Of a DNA stretch of 7,741 bases, positions 6,207-7,741 are shown piece by piece. The notes beneath the pieces were generated by a model. It was not told the DNA's origin. It did not search any database and saw nothing but the letters and a program-made list of their open reading frames with translations. The translations under genes were made by a program, and so were the position numbers. The stretch lies in the NCBI GenBank assembly GCA_028699855.1, contig JAQVTV010000036.1, positions 1 to 7,741 of the forward strand, written 5' to 3'. How positions within the stretch are numbered: position 1 is the first letter of the stretch; the number at the start of each line of letters is the position of its first letter. The stretch comes from Candidatus Izemoplasmatales bacterium. GTDB taxonomy: Bacteria; Bacillota_I; Bacilli_A; Izemoplasmatales; Hujiaoplasmataceae.

Positions 6207-6236
6207 ACGTACTTCGTCCTTTCTTTAGATTCGGGA

Positions 6237-6476
6237 CTAAAAGGTATGCTCGACGCCGATCACGCCGGGGACACGTTCGAGCAAGGTGTCTTCGACCATT
6301 TCTCTCAGTGTGCTCTCAAATCCGGCACAGCCCACACATGCTCCGGACATCTTGACATAGACAATACCGTCTTCAAACTTGACGAATTCGATATCTCCGC
6401 CGTCTCTGCGGATATAGGGGCGAATGAGGTCAATCACTTCCTTGACTTCCAAAACGATTTCTTCATACGTCATCAT
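6237..6476 (-). CDS. NifU C-terminal-domain (Nfu-type) iron-sulfur cluster protein
   Basis: This 79-residue protein consists only of the NifU C-terminal domain, a scaffold or carrier that binds a [4Fe-4S] cluster between two subunits and passes it to apo-proteins (family knowledge; B. subtilis YutI is a related protein). Seen: helix EEIVLEVKEVIDLIRPYIRRDGGDIEFV with the typical RRDGGD (23-28), strand GIVYVKMSGAC, and the cluster-binding CVGC (Cys47 and Cys50) followed by GFESTL and a helix ending GVIGVEH. The alternative start, the second ATG at 6473, changes one residue only; AGGAG (6490-6486) is 9 bases from the first. It follows yutD by 6 bases, its ribosome site lies inside the last codons of yutD, and it precedes pgpA, so translation is probably coupled. 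MEP enzymes IspG and IspH are plausible clients by inference. Confidence 0.92.
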   Translation of the reverse strand: MMTYEEIVLEVKEVIDLIRPYIRRDGGDIEFVKFEDGIVYVKMSGACVGCAGFESTLREMVEDTLLERVPGVIGVEHTF

Positions 6477-6482
6477 CGATCT

Positions 6483-6767
6483 TTACTCCTCTCGCTTTTT
6501 GTTTGGATCACAATGGGGATTTTTCAAAATATAGTAAGGACAATTCATCGCACATGATTCAACCAAATAATCCGGAATGGTTTTGTAATGTGTCTCTTTG
6601 GCGTTCTCGGAAAATCCTTTGATTCGCAACAATCCCGCTGAATAATCACCGACGATGTAGGGGTAGATATCAAACACATCGGTATAGCGTTTGTTAAAGT
6701 CATCGAGGACAAAAGCGTCTCGATGATTTTTGATCAACTCGAATTCTCCATGGATGGTTTCAATCAT
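6483..6767 (-). CDS. yutD: YutD family protein (DUF1027), function unknown
   Basis: This small 94-residue cytoplasmic protein belongs to a family restricted mainly to Bacillota and close relatives and has no established biochemical role. Recognised from FNKRYTDVFDIYPYIVGDYSAGLLRIKGF (24-52), matching the YutD signature YIVGDWGYGQLRLKGF as I recall it. It is followed by YLVESCAMNCPYYILKNPHC (67-86) with three cysteines and a basic C-terminus. Start: ATG 6767-6765 with AAGGAG 10 bases upstream. It is the first gene of the yutD-nfu-pgpA unit. The same three families (yutD, yutI, yutG) lie close together in B. subtilis, supporting the assignment. The cysteines and the Nfu neighbour could hint at a metal or Fe-S connection, but this is speculation. 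Confidence 0.9.
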   Translation of the reverse strand: MIETIHGEFELIKNHRDAFVLDDFNKRYTDVFDIYPYIVGDYSAGLLRIKGFSENAKETHYKTIPDYLVESCAMNCPYYILKNPHCDPNKKREE

Positions 6768-6791
6768 CTTTATTCAACTCCTTGTATATCT

Positions 6792-6819
6792 ATTGTATCA
6801 TATTCGAATCATATGACCA
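6792..6819 (-). promoter_or_regulatory. Candidate promoter of the yutD-nfu-pgpA unit
   Basis: On the minus strand TACAAT (6797-6792) is preceded by TGA (extended -10). TGGTCA (6819-6814, 4 of 6) stands 16 bases upstream as a possible -35. It lies immediately after the ispF terminator. Transcription would start near 6785, about 18 bases before the yutD ATG, which would leave the AAGGAG ribosome site close to the 5' end. Confidence 0.55.
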
Positions 6820-6834
6820 TAAAAAAACGCTAAG

Positions 6835-6855
6835 AAAAAAGGCCGTCGCGGCCTT
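6835..6855 (-). terminator. Intrinsic terminator of the ispD-ispF unit
   Basis: On the minus strand AAGGCCG pairs with CGGCCTT around a 3-base CGA loop (6855-6839) and runs into TTTTTT (6840-6835), with another T run at 6827-6821. Two bases of the ispF stop codon are part of the stem. Confidence 0.9.
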
Positions 6856-7345
6856 AAAGCATCATAATCATATCGTTTTGCAAGAGGACAATCGCCTCAC
6901 ACACGATCGCTTTGCCTTCACCGACAATCCCCAACCCTTCATGCGTGGTCGCTTTGATCGAGATTTTATCGACGGATGTTCCCAAAATATCGGCAATATG
7001 TTGGCGCATCGTGTCGATATGAGGTCGCAATTTGGGTTGCTCCAAAGAAATCATGCAATCGAGATTCACGATGTCATATCCCTTTGTTTTCACATAGTCA
7101 TATACTTCTTTGAGAATCAATCCCGAATCATAATCCTTGTAATCCGGATTGTCGGCAGGAAAAAACTTCCCGAGATCTCCCAAAGCAACCGCACCGAGAA
7201 TCGATTCGGAAATGGCGTGCAACAAACAGTCGCCATCGGAATAACCCAGTTGACCTTTCTCGTAATCGATGCTAATGCCGCCCAAGACGAACGGGCGTCC
7301 TTCCACCAGGGGATGTACATCTTTTGAAAATCCGATTCTAATCAT
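6854..7345 (-). CDS. ispF: 2-C-methyl-D-erythritol 2,4-cyclodiphosphate synthase IspF
   Basis: IspF cyclises CDP-ME 2-phosphate to MEcPP with release of CMP in the MEP isoprenoid pathway (cytoplasmic homotrimer). The 163 residues are normal length. Metal-binding residues D9 and H11 (KDVH) and H43 (LLH) are present, with VEGRPFVLGG (14-23), GDLGKFFPADNP, PKLRPHI and ISIKATTHEGLG, which keeps the conserved KATT.E. Odd points: tyrosine in GYSDGDCLLH where most enzymes have GHSDAD/GHSDGD, and GEGKAI where GRGEGI is typical. All zinc ligands remain, so I expect an active enzyme. Start: ATG 7345 with GGAGG 7 bases upstream, overlapping the ispD stop by ATGA, so translation is coupled. A strong terminator follows. 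Confidence 0.95.
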   Translation of the reverse strand: MIRIGFSKDVHPLVEGRPFVLGGISIDYEKGQLGYSDGDCLLHAISESILGAVALGDLGKFFPADNPDYKDYDSGLILKEVYDYVKTKGYDIVNLDCMISLEQPKLRPHIDTMRQHIADILGTSVDKISIKATTHEGLGIVGEGKAIVCEAIVLLQNDMIMML

Positions 7346-7741
7346 AATAACGCCTCCAAAATCATCATATCTATGTATGTGGTCACTTTTATATTCGCTT
7401 CGGATCCGTCGATGACATGAACCTCGCGATGCATCTCGTGTCGATATAAGGTCTGATCGTCCGTGTAATCGGTGTTATTGTTTTGAGCCTGAAGATGAGC
7501 TTGACGAATCAAATCCGTCACAAAGACTTGAGGCGTCTGGATTTTGCGGACGGATTCCCGGTCGTCATCAGCTATGATGACATTCTGTTCAACCCGAGCA
7601 ATGGTATCGGGAAAACGAATCGCCGGCACCACGGCTTCGTGAGTGATGATGGCGGATTTCAAGCGATCCATCAATTCGTGAAAACAGGGCCTGGCGCCGT
7701 CATGAATGAACACATGATTATGACTGACCCTCTTCAACCCG
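7342..7741 (-). CDS. ispD: 2-C-methyl-D-erythritol 4-phosphate cytidylyltransferase IspD (5' end beyond window)
   Basis: IspD transfers CMP from CTP to MEP, the third step of the MEP pathway. Only the C-terminal ~132 residues are in the window. They include VFIHDGARP (the conserved DGARP), FPDTI (P.DT), DDDRESVRKIQTPQVF (R...QTPQ.F), TDYTDDQTLY (TDD) and GSEANIKVTT (G...NIK.T). These cover the substrate site, while the N-terminal CTP-binding loop (AAG.G.R) lies outside. The gene is open to the right edge; a TTG at 7737 is an internal leucine codon rather than a start. It ends with TGA inside the ATGA overlap with ispF, the standard ispD-ispF order. In many Bacillota gltX or cysS follows, but here the unit ends after ispF. 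Confidence 0.95.
   Translation of the reverse strand, partial: GLKRVSHNHVFIHDGARPCFHELMDRLKSAIITHEAVVPAIRFPDTIARVEQNVIIADDDRESVRKIQTPQVFVTDLIRQAHLQAQNNNTDYTDDQTLYRHEMHREVHVIDGSEANIKVTTYIDMMILEALL
7353..7357 (-). promoter_or_regulatory. Ribosome binding site of ispF within ispD
   Basis: GGAGG on the minus strand lies 7 bases before the ispF ATG, inside the ispD coding end. Together with the 4-base ATGA overlap it indicates coupled translation of the two MEP enzymes. Confidence 0.8.

Noticed and set aside
6009..6557. Long plus-strand open frame (182 codons) opposite yutD, nfu and pgpA
   Set aside because: It lies antisense to three recognised genes and has no family resemblance. It is a mirror of their codon pattern.
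6782..7327. Long plus-strand open frame (181 codons) opposite ispF
   Set aside because: Antisense to a clear ispF and spans its terminator and a promoter. No motif is recognisable.
1..7741. CRISPR arrays, insertion sequences, toxin-antitoxin or defence genes, tRNA or riboswitches
   Set aside because: No regularly spaced repeats, transposase motifs, cloverleaf sequences or long structured leaders were found. All gaps are under 200 bases and explained by promoters or terminators.

Overview
The window is an ordinary-looking stretch of a bacterial chromosome, packed with housekeeping genes of the Bacillota type. It has no RNA genes, insertion sequences, CRISPR arrays or long repeats. The best homologues I can recall are Bacillus-type: a YugI/CvfD-like S1 protein, YutD, a YutI-like Nfu protein, a YutG/LtrC-like PgpA, the short Gram-positive form of Pgi, and a DgkB-like lipid kinase. 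Strong AGGAGG-type ribosome sites and promoters with extended -10 elements fit the same group. UGA is a stop here (it ends tsaE and ispD) and tryptophan is encoded by TGG in the genes checked, so the Mycoplasma code is not used. The MEP isoprenoid genes ispD and ispF are present. An Erysipelotrichia- or Acholeplasma/Izemoplasma-like lineage is possible, but that is a guess from gene style.

Layout. (1) Bases 1-1380, minus strand: tsaE-tsaB-rimI, all overlapping. This is the usual t6A tRNA-modification operon plus the ribosomal acetyltransferase; rimI runs off the left edge and tsaD is probably next. (2) Bases 1580-2464, plus strand: a single-gene unit for a diacylglycerol/sphingosine-kinase-family lipid kinase. 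It is divergent from tsaE and convergent with pgi, with a shared bidirectional terminator. (3) Bases 2493-3806, minus strand: pgi, glucose-6-phosphate isomerase. (4) Bases 3982-5241, plus strand: a single-gene unit for an unusual fusion of a degenerate threonine-synthase-like PLP fold with a C-terminal GNAT acetyltransferase. It is divergent from pgi and convergent with the S1 gene. (5) Bases 5261-5593, minus strand: a small S1 RNA-binding protein with its own promoter. (6) Bases 5694-6767, minus strand: yutD, an Nfu-type Fe-S scaffold and pgpA, probably one operon. (7) Bases 6854-7741, minus strand: ispD (incomplete)-ispF, coupled by an ATGA overlap and ended by a strong hairpin.

How the genes fit together. 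The tsaE/tsaB pair supports t6A37 formation on ANN-decoding tRNAs. The lipid kinase and PgpA both act in phospholipid turnover and synthesis (phosphatidic acid and phosphatidylglycerol). Pgi serves glycolysis. IspD and IspF make MEP-pathway intermediates whose downstream enzymes IspG and IspH need Fe-S clusters, which the Nfu protein could help supply. No multi-gene defence or mobile system is visible. The one protein I would single out as possibly undescribed is the PLP-fold/GNAT fusion.

No gene-free stretch exceeds 300 bases. The intergenic gaps (1381-1579, 3807-3981, 5594-5693, 6768-6853) hold the promoters and terminators listed.
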